Assembly (NCBI RefSeq): GCF_025854275.1 | Contig: NZ_CP107567.1 | Span: forward strand, 6,386,001-6,450,000 | Source: Streptomyces peucetius | GTDB lineage: Bacteria > Actinomycetota > Actinomycetes > Streptomycetales > Streptomycetaceae | Reading direction: 5' to 3' | Length of the DNA stretch: 64,000 bases | Shown here: positions 1 to 9,170 of the stretch, piece after piece | Layout of the letters: the number at the start of each line of letters is the position of its first letter | Numbering within the stretch: position 1 is the stretch's first letter | The notes under the pieces: model-generated | Database searches by the model: none | Seen by the model: the letters and a program-made list of their open reading frames with translations, nothing else | Told to the model about the DNA's origin: nothing | Program-made: the position numbers and the translations under genes

Positions 1-1
1 G

Positions 2-3000
2 AAGGGGGCCGGCCAGACCGGCACGTTCACCGTCACGCCTGCGGCAGCCGATCACAACTGGCTGGAGTGGTCGCTGGACGGAGTCACGTGGACGAAGGTC
101 GCCACCGGCGGTGCCACCGCCGACAAGGCCATCAGCGTCACGCCGTCCAAGAACGGAACGCAGACACTGCAGGTGCGGTCGGTCGACAAGGCCGACAACA
201 GTTCCGAACCGCTCGACTACACCTTCCATGTGGGGCCCGGAGGCATCCTCCAGCCGTCCGAGGGTGAGCGGACCGCACGCCGGCTGCCTCTGGTCGCCGA
301 GGCCGAGGCCGGTAAGTACGACAAGGTGTCGTTCTCCTGGCGGCGCTCCGATGCCGACGCCTGGGCGCCCGTTCCGACGGCACATGTGACCGCCGCCGGC
401 CAGCCGCTCGCCTCCTGGCCGGTGCCCCTGGTCGACGGCAAGAACGCGGGCCTCGTGTGGGCGGCCACCGAAACGGTGGACCCGGACGGCAGCATCCAGC
501 TCAAGGCCGACTTCACCGGCCCCGACGCGGCGGCCAGCAGTACCCCTCCGCTGAGCGTCGTCGTCGACCGCAACGCCGAAGGCGCGGAGTCCACCGGCAT
601 CGGCCCCGGGCATCTCAACCTTCTGACGGGTGACTTCAGGCTCACCGGCACGGAGCAGAGCTACTTCGACCTGTCCGCGTCCCGTACGGCCTCGTCCCGT
701 CGGCCGACCGCTGCCACGGCACAGGAAGGACAGGCGCCGATCTTCGGCAAGGAGTGGCTCTCCGGCACGCTCGCCGAGGTCTCTCAGGCCGGTTACACAC
801 ACATCCGCAGGACGTCCGCCACATCACTCGACGTCGTGATGGAGGACGGCACAAAGATCCACTTCACGGCCCGGGCCAACACGCCCGGCGGCTGGGTCCC
901 CGAACCCGGTTCCGAGATGCTCACCCTGACCGGCACCTTCGCCGGCGGATTCACCCTCATCGACACCGAGGGCGCCGAATCCGTGTTCGCGAAGGTCGAT
1001 TCGGCGGCGGAGACCTGGCAGATCACTTCGTCGCGTCTCCAGGGCATCGAGAACTCCACGACGAACATGATCTCCGAGCCCGTCGTGGTCGGCACGAAGA
1101 CGCTCGCCCGGCCGCGCATGCTGATCTCCTCCCACGGGGCGGTGGCGAACAGCACCTGCGCCAAGACACCGTCGACCAGGGGGTGTCGTGTTCTGGAGTT
1201 CGTGTACGCGACCTCGACGACGGGCACGGACGCCACGCCCGGGGACTTCTCGGGCCAGCTGAAGGCACTCAAGCTCTGGTCCACGGAGGCGGGTGCGTCC
1301 GCGGCTACGGCGAAAACCGTCCAGAGCTACGCCTACGACGCCGCCGGCCGGCTGCGCGAGGCCTGGAACCCGCTGATCACCCCGGCGCTGAAGACCAAGT
1401 ACGCCTATGACAGCGCCGGCCGCGTCACGCAGGTCACCGCTCCCGGCCAGCTGCCGTGGACGATGACGTACGGAAACGCCGGCGGAACCGCGGGCGGGGA
1501 CGGGATGCTCACCTCCGTCACCAGGGCGACGCTCAAGCAGGGCACCAAGTCGACGACGGACGGCCAGGCCGTCACGTCGGTCGTCTACAACGTCCCGATC
1601 ACCGGCGCCGACGCACCGCACGCCATGGGGGCTTCCGACGTCAAGGCATGGGGGCAGCTCGACGCTCCCAGCGACGCGACGGCGATCTTCCCGCCCGATT
1701 CGGTGCCGCCCACCTACAAGGGCGGCGCACTGGGCGCCGACGGGTACCGCCGGGCGGAGCTCCACTATCTCGACGCCTCCGGCCGAGAGGTGAACACCGT
1801 CGACGAAGCGGGAGGGATCACCACCACGGAGTACGACCTGCACGGAAACGTCATTCGTGAGCTGAGCGCAGGCAACCGCGCTCTGGCACTCGGGAAGACC
1901 GACGAGGAGAAGGCGCGACTGTCCGACCTCGGCATCGCGCTGCACAGCACGGCGGAGCGGGCGGCCCTGCTCTCCGGCACCTCCCTGTACAACAGCACGG
2001 GAACGCGGCTGCTGGAGCAGTTCGGACCGCTTCGCCGTGTCGACCTCACGGAGGACTTCAAGGACGGCACCACCGTCCTGATCCCCGCCGGCACCTCGGT
2101 GGCGGCCCAGCCCTGGACCGTGACCGAGTACGACGAGGGCAGGCCCACCGACGGCAGCGCCGTCGCCAAGGACCAGCCGACGCTGTCCATCGTGGGCGCC
2201 AGGGTCCGCGGCCACTACTCGGTGATGGGTGAGAAGCGACTCACCGAGACCCAGTACGACTGGGCCAAGGGCCTTCCGGTCCTGACCATCGAGGACCCGG
2301 GCGGGCTCAACCTGACCACCAGCACCGCGTACGACGCCCAGGGCCGCATCACTGCCGTGGTCCCGCCGGGCGGCACGGGCCAGGACGCGACGTCCAGGAT
2401 CGTCCAGTACTGGTCGGCCACCGGTACGGGCTGGTGCGAAGGACGCCCGGAGTGGGTCGGACTGGAGTGCTGGGCGGGTCCTGCCGGGGCGATCACCGGT
2501 GGCGGGAGCCAGCCCACCGAGGTGGTCGACACGACCACCGAGTACGAATTCTTCGGGCAGCCGACGGAGAAGACCGAAACCGCCAATGGCGTGACCCGGA
2601 CGACCACGACCGTCTTCGACGGCGCCGGCCGCGTGAAGAGCGTGCAGGTGGACGGAGGCGTCGGCAAGGTCGTCGCGGGCACCTCCCTCACCTACGACCC
2701 CCTCAACGGCTCGGTGATCAAGACGGCGTCGGCGGACGGCGGCAGCATCCTTCAGGAGTACGACGACCTGGGGCGTGTCATCTCCTACACAGACGCCGAC
2801 AACGGCGTCACCACCACTGAGTACGACGCCTTCGACCGTCCGGTGAAGGTCTCCGACTCGGTCCCGTCCACCACTACGTACACCTACGATCACACCGCTG
2901 AGCCCCGCGGCCTGCCCACGGCGATGAACGACTCCGTCGCCGGCACGTTCCGGGCGACGTACGACACGGACGGGGGCGTCGTCTCGCAGTCCCTTCCCGG

Positions 3001-4396
3001 CGGCTACACCATGACCCAGTCGGCGGGCAAGATCGGAATGCCCTACCAGCGTCTCTACACCAGGGATTCCGACGGCACGGTTCTCCTGTCCGATTCCGTC
3101 GCCGAGACGATCCACGGCGAATGGTCGCACCATGCGGGCGGCGCCGGCATGGGCGAGGCACAGGACTTCACCTATGACCGGATCGGCCGTCTCACCAAGG
3201 TGGCCGACACCTACAACGGAGCATGCACGTCCCGTACGTACGGCTTCGACAAGCGCACCAATCGGACCTCGCTCACGACGGCCGTCGGCGCCCCCGGCGC
3301 CGAGTGCCCGACGAGCGGGGGCGAGACGGTGACGTCCGCGTACGACAGCGCCGACCGTCAGGTCGACCCCGGTTACACGTACGACGCGTTCGGACGGACG
3401 ACACGGCTGCCGGACGGCACGACGATCGCCTACCACAACAACGACCTCGTCCAGCAGCAGACGGTTGGGAACTCCCGCCAGACGTGGTCGCTGGACGCAT
3501 CGGGCCGTATACGCGGCTGGACGACGGAGTCCAATACCGCCGGCAGCTGGAACCCGACCGGCACGAAGACGAACCACTACGGCGACAGTTCCGACAACCC
3601 GCGCTGGATCACCGACAGCAACGGTTCCGGTGTGGTCCGTATGGTCGGCGACCTGGCCAGTGCCATGTCGGCCACGACCGGCAAGTCGGGGGAGGTCTCG
3701 CTGCAGCTGTCCAATCTGCACGGCGACATCAACCTCGTCCTTCCGCTGGACACAGCGCTCGCACCGACGGCCCTGAGCAGCGACGAGTACGGCAACCAGC
3801 GCATGCCGGAAGCCCCTGTGCGGTACGGCTGGCTGGGCTCGATGCAGCGGTCGGCCCAGACGCCCGGGGGAACCGTCCTGATGGGCGTGCGCCTGTACAA
3901 CCCGGCGACGGGCCGCTTCCTGTCCGTCGACCCCGTTCTCGGCGGAAGCCGGAACTCGTACGAGTACGCTGCCGCCAACCCGGTGACCAACACCGACCTC
4001 GACGGCCGCAAGTACCGTAAGCGCACCAGGTATTACTCGTGGGGGAGGGTGGTCCTCGAGGACTGGAGCAAGAAGTACACGTACAAGACGTGGTGGGGGT
4101 CGAAGTACACGCGGACCGCTTACAGCGGGCGTATCACCGTGCACTTCAACAAGACATGGACGCGGCGCGTCGCCAACAATCTCGACTGGGTCTACAACCC
4201 GCTGGCGATTGCCGCAGCCGCCATCCCCAAGGTCGGCTGGCTCATCGCCGTGGCCATCTGGCTGTACGGCACCTGGGTGCACAAGACCGCCCAGAAGGCG
4301 AGAGCCAACGGCCGGTGCCTTGCGGTGAAGACATGGGCCACCGGCTACAAGTGGTACACGACCTACGGCAACCGCCCCTACCAGGCCAGGTGCTGA
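2..4396 (+). CDS. RHS/YD-repeat protein with variable C-terminal tail (5' end outside window)
   Basis: The reading frame is open from the left edge, so the N-terminus lies upstream; 1464 codons are visible. Many YD repeats can be read (YAYDAAGRLREAW, YAYDSAGRVTQVT, YDAQGRITAVV, YDDLGRVISYTDADN, YTYDAFGRTTRLPDG). The RHS core closes near nt 3880-4010 with GVRLYNPATGRFLSVDP and YEYAAANPVTNTDLDG. The last ~128 residues (from ~nt 4011) are unlike the repeats: basic and aromatic-rich, with one hydrophobic stretch (NPLAIAAAAIPKVGWLIAVA) and a Cys/Tyr-rich end. In polymorphic-toxin RHS proteins the beta-cage encloses a C-terminal toxin released after the core. Here the tail could be membrane-active, but I recognise no toxin fold. 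A small membrane protein follows, as expected for an immunity gene. Confidence 0.85.
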   Translation, partial: KGAGQTGTFTVTPAAADHNWLEWSLDGVTWTKVATGGATADKAISVTPSKNGTQTLQVRSVDKADNSSEPLDYTFHVGPGGILQPSEGERTARRLPLVAEAEAGKYDKVSFSWRRSDADAWAPVPTAHVTAAGQPLASWPVPLVDGKNAGLVWAATETVDPDGSIQLKADFTGPDAAASSTPPLSVVVDRNAEGAESTGIGPGHLNLLTGDFRLTGTEQSYFDLSASRTASSRRPTAATAQEGQAPIFGKEWLSGTLAEVSQAGYTHIRRTSATSLDVVMEDGTKIHFTARANTPGGWVPEPGSEMLTLTGTFAGGFTLIDTEGAESVFAKVDSAAETWQITSSRLQGIENSTTNMISEPVVVGTKTLARPRMLISSHGAVANSTCAKTPSTRGCRVLEFVYATSTTGTDATPGDFSGQLKALKLWSTEAGASAATAKTVQSYAYDAAGRLREAWNPLITPALKTKYAYDSAGRVTQVTAPGQLPWTMTYGNAGGTAGGDGMLTSVTRATLKQGTKSTTDGQAVTSVVYNVPITGADAPHAMGASDVKAWGQLDAPSDATAIFPPDSVPPTYKGGALGADGYRRAELHYLDASGREVNTVDEAGGITTTEYDLHGNVIRELSAGNRALALGKTDEEKARLSDLGIALHSTAERAALLSGTSLYNSTGTRLLEQFGPLRRVDLTEDFKDGTTVLIPAGTSVAAQPWTVTEYDEGRPTDGSAVAKDQPTLSIVGARVRGHYSVMGEKRLTETQYDWAKGLPVLTIEDPGGLNLTTSTAYDAQGRITAVVPPGGTGQDATSRIVQYWSATGTGWCEGRPEWVGLECWAGPAGAITGGGSQPTEVVDTTTEYEFFGQPTEKTETANGVTRTTTTVFDGAGRVKSVQVDGGVGKVVAGTSLTYDPLNGSVIKTASADGGSILQEYDDLGRVISYTDADNGVTTTEYDAFDRPVKVSDSVPSTTTYTYDHTAEPRGLPTAMNDSVAGTFRATYDTDGGVVSQSLPGGYTMTQSAGKIGMPYQRLYTRDSDGTVLLSDSVAETIHGEWSHHAGGAGMGEAQDFTYDRIGRLTKVADTYNGACTSRTYGFDKRTNRTSLTTAVGAPGAECPTSGGETVTSAYDSADRQVDPGYTYDAFGRTTRLPDGTTIAYHNNDLVQQQTVGNSRQTWSLDASGRIRGWTTESNTAGSWNPTGTKTNHYGDSSDNPRWITDSNGSGVVRMVGDLASAMSATTGKSGEVSLQLSNLHGDINLVLPLDTALAPTALSSDEYGNQRMPEAPVRYGWLGSMQRSAQTPGGTVLMGVRLYNPATGRFLSVDPVLGGSRNSYEYAAANPVTNTDLDGRKYRKRTRYYSWGRVVLEDWSKKYTYKTWWGSKYTRTAYSGRITVHFNKTWTRRVANNLDWVYNPLAIAAAAIPKVGWLIAVAIWLYGTWVHKTAQKARANGRCLAVKTWATGYKWYTTYGNRPYQARC

Positions 4397-4433
4397 CACC
4401 GCCCTGCTGACGGCAGACGGTCGGACGTGATGT

Positions 4434-4469
4434 GGCCGGCCTGCCCCGCACCGGCGGGGCAGGCCGGCC
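4434..4469 (+). terminator. intrinsic terminator-like hairpin after RHS gene
   Basis: A perfect 16-bp stem (GGCCGGCCTGCCCCGC and its complement) closes a 4-nt loop (ACCG) 37 nt after the RHS stop codon. There is no U-tract, as is usual in Streptomyces. It separates the RHS gene from the small downstream gene, so the latter may need its own promoter or depend on readthrough. Confidence 0.7.
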
Positions 4470-4496
4470 GACGAGTGACGACGTAAGGACAGAAAA

Positions 4497-4688
4497 GTGG
4501 TAGGTGCACTTTTTCGTGCGGCCGTGGCCTCCGGTGTCATCGGTGCGGTGCAGGTGGGTTTTTATCTCTGGGGCGCGATGGATGGAAAGGTGACGTGGAC
4601 CGGGCACGAGCTGGAGAGCGCGGCGGTCTTCTTCGCGCTCGCCTGGCTTCTCACGCTCGTGGCGTACGTGAAGCGGGGAAGCGCGTGA
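4497..4688 (+). CDS. small two-helix membrane protein, candidate immunity protein
   Basis: 63 residues with a GTG start, 7 nt after a TAAGGA ribosome binding site at 4484-4489. Two hydrophobic segments (about residues 3-25, GALFRAAVASGVIGAVQVGF, and 41-59, ESAAVFFALAWLLTLVAYV) flank a short polar loop, so it should be an inner-membrane hairpin with a basic C-terminus. It lies directly behind the RHS gene, whose tail has a hydrophobic stretch. A membrane-embedded immunity protein against a membrane-active tail would explain both the placement and the composition. That role is inferred from position only; I do not recognise the family. Confidence 0.6.
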   Translation: MVGALFRAAVASGVIGAVQVGFYLWGAMDGKVTWTGHELESAAVFFALAWLLTLVAYVKRGSA

Positions 4689-4729
4689 CTCGGCCCCGAC
4701 CCGGACAGTGACCCGGAGACGTCCCACGG

Positions 4730-4785
4730 ATGCCGCCGCACCCTTCTGACCCGCTTCACGGCAGGTCGGAAGGGTGCGGCGGCAT
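4730..4785. terminator. bidirectional terminator between convergent genes
   Basis: A 17-bp perfect stem (ATGCCGCCGCACCCTTC at 4730-4746 pairing with 4769-4785) lies between the stop of the small plus-strand gene and the stop of the minus-strand murA-like gene. Confidence 0.75.
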
Positions 4786-4800
4786 TCGGGCGCAGGCCGG

Positions 4801-6330
4801 TCAGATGTCGCGGAAGATCTCGATCTGCGCCCCCACGGAGTTCAGCCGCTCCGCGAGGTCCTCGTAACCCCGGTTGATGACGTACACGTTGCGCAGCACC
4901 GACGTGCCCTCGGCCGCCATCATCGCCAGCAGGACGACGACCGCCGGGCGCAGGGCCGGCGGGCACATCATCTCGGCGGCGCGCCAGCGGGTCGGGCCCT
5001 CGACGAGGACGCGGTGCGGGTCGAGGAGCTGGAGACGGCCGCCGAGGCGGTTCAGGTCCGTCAGGTAGATGGCGCGGTTGTCGTAGACCCAGTCATGGAT
5101 CAGGGTCTGGCCCTGGGCGACGGCGGCGATCGCCGCGAAGAACGGCACGTTGTCGATGTTCAGACCGGGGAACGGCATCGGGTGGATCTTGTCGATGGGC
5201 GCCTCCAGCTTGGAGGGGTGGACCGTCAAGTCCACCAGCCGGGTGCGTCCGTTGTCCGCCGCGTACTCGGCGGTGCGGTCGTGGTCGAGGCCCATCTCCT
5301 CGAGCACCGACAGCTCGATCTCGAGGAACTCGATCGGCACCCGGCGGATCGTCAGCTCCGACTCGGTGACGACGGCGGCGGCCAGCAGGCTCATCGCCTC
5401 GACGGGGTCCTCGGAGGGGGAGTAGTCGACGTCGACGTCGATGTTCGGGACGCCGTGCACGGTCAGCGTCGTCGTGCCGACGCCCTCGACCTTGACGCCG
5501 AGCACCTCCAGGAAGAAGCACAGGTCCTGGACCATGTAGTTGGAGGAGGCGTTGCGGATGACGGTGACGCCGTCGTACCGGGCGGCGGCCAGCAGGGCGT
5601 TCTCGGTGACCGTGTCGCCGCGCTCGGTCAGCACGATCGGGCGGCTGGGGGAGACCGAACGGTCCACCACCGCGTGGTAGATGCCCTCCGTCGCGGTGAT
5701 GTCCAGGCCGAAGCGGCGCAGCGCGATCATGTGCGGTTCGATGGTGCGGGTCCCGAGGTCGCAGCCGCCGGCGTACGGCAGGCGGAAGTTGTCCATCCGG
5801 TGCAGCAGCGGACCGAGGAACATGATGATCGAGCGGGTCCGGCGGGCGGCCTCCACGTCCATCGAGTCCATGTCGAAGCCCGCCGGCGGCACGATCTCCA
5901 GGTCGCGGCCGTCGTTGATCCAGCGGGTGCGCACGCCGATGGAGCCGAGGACCTCCAGCAGCCGGTAGACCTCTTCGATACGGGCGACGCGGCGCAGCAC
6001 CGTGCGACCCTTGTTGAGGAGCGAGCCGCACAGCAGCGCCACGCACGCGTTCTTGCTCGTCTTGACGTCGATGGAGCCGGAGAGCCTGCGGCCGCCGACG
6101 ACTCGCAGGTGCATGGGCCCGGCGTAGCCGAGGGAGACGATTTCGCTGTCGAGGGCCTCACCGATCCGCGCGATCATCTCAAGGCTGATGTTCTGATTGC
6201 CGCGCTCGATGCGGTTGACCGCGCTCTGGCTGGTGCCGAGCGCTTCGGCGAGCTGCGTCTGTGTCCAGCCACGATGCTGACGGGCGTCACGGATGAGCTT
6301 GCCGATGCGTACGAGGTAGTCGTCTGCCAT
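4801..6330 (-). CDS. murA: MurA-like enolpyruvyltransferase with N-terminal helix-turn-helix
   Basis: 509 residues. Residues 1-70 form an XRE-type HTH (WTQTQLAEALGTSQSAVNRIERG); the rest is an EPSP synthase/MurA fold. MurA transfers enolpyruvate from PEP to UDP-N-acetylglucosamine, the first committed step of peptidoglycan synthesis in the cytoplasm. Seen in the sequence: the K-N pair (TSKNACVAL), the catalytic-loop cysteine (AGGCDLGTRTIEPH), the NR and NRGYE arginines. Two canonical sites differ: the GFPTD loop reads PFPGLNIDN, and the ATDLR aspartate is replaced (PPALRPA). It is a paralogue type known in Streptomyces (SCO5998-like, from memory). The HTH suggests it may bind its own promoter, where a palindrome sits just upstream. 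No Shine-Dalgarno is visible, so translation may be leaderless. Catalytic competence is uncertain because of the changed residues. Confidence 0.85.
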   Translation of the reverse strand: MADDYLVRIGKLIRDARQHRGWTQTQLAEALGTSQSAVNRIERGNQNISLEMIARIGEALDSEIVSLGYAGPMHLRVVGGRRLSGSIDVKTSKNACVALLCGSLLNKGRTVLRRVARIEEVYRLLEVLGSIGVRTRWINDGRDLEIVPPAGFDMDSMDVEAARRTRSIIMFLGPLLHRMDNFRLPYAGGCDLGTRTIEPHMIALRRFGLDITATEGIYHAVVDRSVSPSRPIVLTERGDTVTENALLAAARYDGVTVIRNASSNYMVQDLCFFLEVLGVKVEGVGTTTLTVHGVPNIDVDVDYSPSEDPVEAMSLLAAAVVTESELTIRRVPIEFLEIELSVLEEMGLDHDRTAEYAADNGRTRLVDLTVHPSKLEAPIDKIHPMPFPGLNIDNVPFFAAIAAVAQGQTLIHDWVYDNRAIYLTDLNRLGGRLQLLDPHRVLVEGPTRWRAAEMMCPPALRPAVVVLLAMMAAEGTSVLRNVYVINRGYEDLAERLNSVGAQIEIFRDI

Positions 6331-6337
6331 GCCCAGG

Positions 6338-6358
6338 AGGCTATCTCACATATGAGAT
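6338..6358 (-). promoter_or_regulatory. palindromic operator overlapping the murA-like promoter
   Basis: ATCTCA-CATA-TGAGAT at 6343-6358 lies 13-28 nt upstream of the minus-strand ATG and overlaps a possible -10 (TAGCCT, 6338-6343) placed for leaderless transcription. An operator at this position would let the HTH domain of the adjacent enzyme repress its own gene. This is inference from position and symmetry. Confidence 0.5.
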
Positions 6359-6536
6359 GTGATCGCATTCAGGTGGTCCATTGGAGTGACGCCCCGTCAT
6401 GCGCCCGGAGGTACGCCCGTGCCCGGGCGCACTCCGTTTCCGATGGTCCGCGAACCGTGCGCATCCGGCAACCGGAGGGCGGCCGTACGGGAAAGGGTTG
6501 AATGCCTTGATTGGGTAAACAGGTGGCGTATTGGGC

Positions 6537-6554
6537 GGTAGGGCGGGCCCTACC
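6537..6554 (+). promoter_or_regulatory. 18-bp palindrome upstream of the two-component genes
   Basis: GGTAGGGC-GG-GCCCTACC is a perfect inverted repeat with a 2-nt centre. It follows a possible promoter (TTGATT, then TATTGG 16 nt later, ending near 6534) and precedes the kinase start. It is a likely binding site for the NarL-type regulator encoded downstream (autoregulation), though this is not shown. Confidence 0.5.
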
Positions 6555-6603
6555 CTGTCCCTATGCCCTGGCCGATGGCTCCCAGGAGCACCCGGCTTCT
6601 ACC

Positions 6604-7899
6604 GTGACCCGCATGCGTCCCCTCACCCTGCGGCAGGCCCTGCCCCGGCCCGGCTTCCTCGTCTCGACTTGGCCCTGGCGGGCGGCCGGATACCTGCTCA
6701 GCAGCGCACCGGCCGGCAGCGTGGTGCTCGGGCTGCTGCTCGTCGGCGTGGCGGTGGGCGGCGCCCTCGCGGTGTTCCTCGTCGGGCTGCCGCTGCTCGC
6801 GCTGCTGGTGTTCTCCGGGCTGCCGGTCGCCGCGCTGGAACGCCGCAGGCTTCGGCTGGTCGACCGCAGGCCGGCCCCCACGCCGCACGCCGACCCCGCG
6901 GAACCAGGGCTCCCCGCCTGGGCCCGCACCCGTCTGCGGGAGCCCGCGACCTGGCGGGAGCTCGGCCACACACTGGCGTTCGCGACGCTGCTCTGGCCGC
7001 TGGACCTGCTGGCCGCCGTCTTCGCGCTCGGCGTGCCTCTGGCGCTGATCGGCACACCGGTGCTGATGGCGACGGTGGGCGGTGGCGAGGAGGTACGGGT
7101 GCTCAAGACCTGGCTCGCGACGTCCTGGCCGGAGGCGTTCGCCGCCGCCGCGGCGGGAGTGCCGCTGCTCGCCGTCGGCGGCTACGTCCTCGGACTGGTG
7201 GCCTGGGGGCGCGCCGAGCTCACCCGGATGCTGGTCGCCCCGCCCGAGGAACCGCGGCAGCGGGTCGAGGAACTCGTACGCTCCCGGGCCCGGTTGGTGG
7301 ACGCCTTCGAGGCGGAACGGCGCCGTATCGAACGCGATCTGCACGACGGTGCCCAGCAGCGCCTGGTCGCACTCACCATGACCCTCGGCCTCGCCCGTCT
7401 CGACGCCCCGCCGGGGCCGCTCGCCGACCGGCTCGCCACCGCCCACGACGAGGCGGGGAAGGCCCTCGAGGAACTGCGTGAGCTGATCCGGGGCATCCAC
7501 CCGAAGGTGCTCGCCGACCACGGCCTCGCCGCCGCCGTCGCCGACGCGGCGGACCGGTCGGCCGTCCCCGTGGACGTCCCGCTCGATCTGCCCGGCCGGC
7601 TCACCGAAGCCGTCGAGTCCGCCGGGTACTTCGTCGTCCGCGAGGCGCTGGCGAACATCGGCAAGCACAGCGGGGCCACCCGCGCCGCAGTGGCCGGCCG
7701 GTACGAGGACGGGCTCCTGGCCATCGAGGTGCGGGACGACGGCCGGGGCGGCGCCGACGCGGCCATGGGCAGCGGGCTGACCGGGCTCGCCGACCGGGTG
7801 TCGGTGCTCGATGGCAGAATCTCCGTGTCCAGCCCGCCAGGCGGACCGACCCTGCTGCGTGTGGAGATCCCTTGCGAGTGGACCGAGCGCTTCGCGTAG
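6604..7899 (+). CDS. NarL-type two-component sensor histidine kinase
   Basis: About 431 residues from a GTG at 6604; an ATG at 6613 is possible and the AGGAG at 6584-6588 is rather distant from both. The N-terminal half has four hydrophobic segments and no obvious extracellular sensor domain, as in kinases that sense membrane state. The HisKA_3 dimerisation motif ([19 protein letters not shown]) carries the phospho-accepting His, followed by an HATPase with an N-box ([15 protein letters not shown]) and G-box ([18 protein letters not shown]). The response regulator gene overlaps its end by 28 nt, so the two are a translationally coupled pair. The signal is unknown. Confidence 0.88.
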   Translation: MTRMRPLTLRQALPRPGFLVSTWPWRAAGYLLSSAPAGSVVLGLLLVGVAVGGALAVFLVGLPLLALLVFSGLPVAALERRRLRLVDRRPAPTPHADPAEPGLPAWARTRLREPATWRELGHTLAFATLLWPLDLLAAVFALGVPLALIGTPVLMATVGGGEEVRVLKTWLATSWPEAFAAAAAGVPLLAVGGYVLGLVAWGRAELTRMLVAPPEEPRQRVEELVRSRARLVDAFEAERRRIERDLHDGAQQRLVALTMTLGLARLDAPPGPLADRLATAHDEAGKALEELRELIRGIHPKVLADHGLAAAVADAADRSAVPVDVPLDLPGRLTEAVESAGYFVVREALANIGKHSGATRAAVAGRYEDGLLAIEVRDDGRGGADAAMGSGLTGLADRVSVLDGRISVSSPPGGPTLLRVEIPCEWTERFA

Positions 7900-8531
7900 T
7901 TCTGGCCGAGGACAGTGTGCTGCTGCGCGAAGGGCTGATCGCGCTGCTCGGCCGCTTCGGCCACGAGGCCGTCGCAGCGGTCGGCGACGCCGACGCCCTG
8001 ACCGCCGCGGTCGCGGAGCACTCGCCGGACATCGTCGTCACCGATGTGCGGATGCCGCCCGGATTCCAGGACGAGGGCATGCGGGCGGCGGTCCGGCTCC
8101 GCGCGGAGCGGCCGTCGCTCCCGGTACTCGTCCTCAGCCAGTACGTCCAGCGCACGTACGCCTCCGAACTCCTCGACTCGGGGGACGGCGCGGGCGTGGG
8201 CTATCTGCTGAAGGACCGGGTGGGCCAGGTCGAGGAGTTCCATGCCGCGCTCCAGGACGTCGCCGCGGGCGGCACCGTCGTCGACCCGGAGGTGGTGCGG
8301 CAGCTGATCCGCCGCCGCCGCGATCCGCTGGAGCGTCTGACGCCGCGTGAGCGGGAGGTGCTGGGCCTGGTGGCGGAGGGGAAGTCCAACAACGCGATCG
8401 CCCGCCAACTGGTCGTCTCGGAGGCGGCGGTGGGCAAGCACATCGGCTCCATTCTCGCCAAGCTGGACCTGCCACCGGCGGACGAGACCCACCGCCGGGT
8501 CCTCGCCGTGCTGACCTATCTGCGGGCCTGA
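7872..8531 (+). CDS. NarL/LuxR-family response regulator
   Basis: 219 residues starting TTG at 7872 (GTG 7878 also possible), inside the end of the kinase gene. The receiver domain occupies residues ~8-125: acidic pair in LAEDS, phospho-acceptor Asp in TDVRMPP, and the conserved Lys in YLLKDR. The C-terminal LuxR-type HTH ([25 protein letters not shown]) occupies ~155-210. It is a DNA-binding transcriptional regulator phosphorylated by the partner kinase. The palindrome at 6537-6554 is a candidate target. Confidence 0.9.
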   Translation: MRVDRALRVVLAEDSVLLREGLIALLGRFGHEAVAAVGDADALTAAVAEHSPDIVVTDVRMPPGFQDEGMRAAVRLRAERPSLPVLVLSQYVQRTYASELLDSGDGAGVGYLLKDRVGQVEEFHAALQDVAAGGTVVDPEVVRQLIRRRRDPLERLTPREREVLGLVAEGKSNNAIARQLVVSEAAVGKHIGSILAKLDLPPADETHRRVLAVLTYLRA

Positions 8532-8590
8532 CCCGCGCACCGGCCGCGCACGGGCCGGCACACGGCCCCCGCCGGGGACCGCCCGGCTCG

Positions 8591-9170
8591 TCAGACCGTG
8601 AGCTCGCCGAGGACGTGCCGCGCGATCGTCGCCATCACCGGGTTCGTCTCCCGGTAGTGGCGCAGCTCCATCAGCGCGATCGACAGGGCCCAGCCCCGCC
8701 CCCGCGCCCAGGTGGCGTCGTCGACGCCCAGCACGTCGCGGAAGACGTCACGTGCCGTGTCGGGGAGCACGTACCACGCGGGCAGCAGGTCGACGGCGGG
8801 CTCACCGAGGCCCAGGCAGCCGAAGTCGATGACCGCTGCCGAGCCCGCCCCCGTCCAGCAGCAGGTTGCCGGGCTGGAGGTCGGCGTGGATCCACACGGC
8901 CGGGCCCTGCCAGGAGGGCGCCGCGAGAGCCGCCCGCCACACCGTCAGCGCCCGGTCGGCGTCGACCTCTCCGGCGAGCTCCGCAATCGCCTCGCGCGTT
9001 GCGGCGTCCCGCGAGGCGAGCGGTTCACTGCGGTACGAGAGGGGCCCGCCGGTCGGGTCGACACGGTGCAGCGCCGCGGCGAACTCCGCGAGCTCCCGCG
9101 CGAGCCGCACCGGCTCCGCGTTCCGTCCCACCGCCGGATTCTCGCCCTCGAGCCACCGGCGGGCACGCCA
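8591..9170 (-). pseudogene. aminoglycoside/choline-kinase-type phosphotransferase remnant
   Basis: The minus strand reads as an APH-family protein from an RRWLEGENPAVG segment (about 9140-9166) through the catalytic loop IHADLQPGNLLLDGG. A single-base shift near 8838 then moves the frame, which continues as AVIDFGCLGLGEPAVDLLPA (the DFG-type metal-binding motif) to ELTV and a stop at 8591. The N-terminal ~100 residues with the nucleotide-binding lobe are missing: similarity stops abruptly near 9170, where an amidohydrolase reads on the other strand. Truncation plus frameshift make it non-functional, unless the shift is a sequencing error. Confidence 0.75.

Noticed and set aside
824..4540. Long open frame antisense to the RHS gene
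   Set aside because: Arg/Gly/Val-rich translation without domain features; a GC-driven shadow of the RHS gene.
6352..6501. Small plus-strand frame behind AGGAGG upstream of the two-component genes
   Set aside because: The AGGAGG is 11 nt away and the 49-residue product is Arg-rich and featureless; the sequence is better explained as the murA-like promoter on the other strand.
8564..8580. Weak hairpin after the response regulator gene as terminator
   Set aside because: Only a 7-bp stem with a mismatch; indistinguishable from chance in this GC content.
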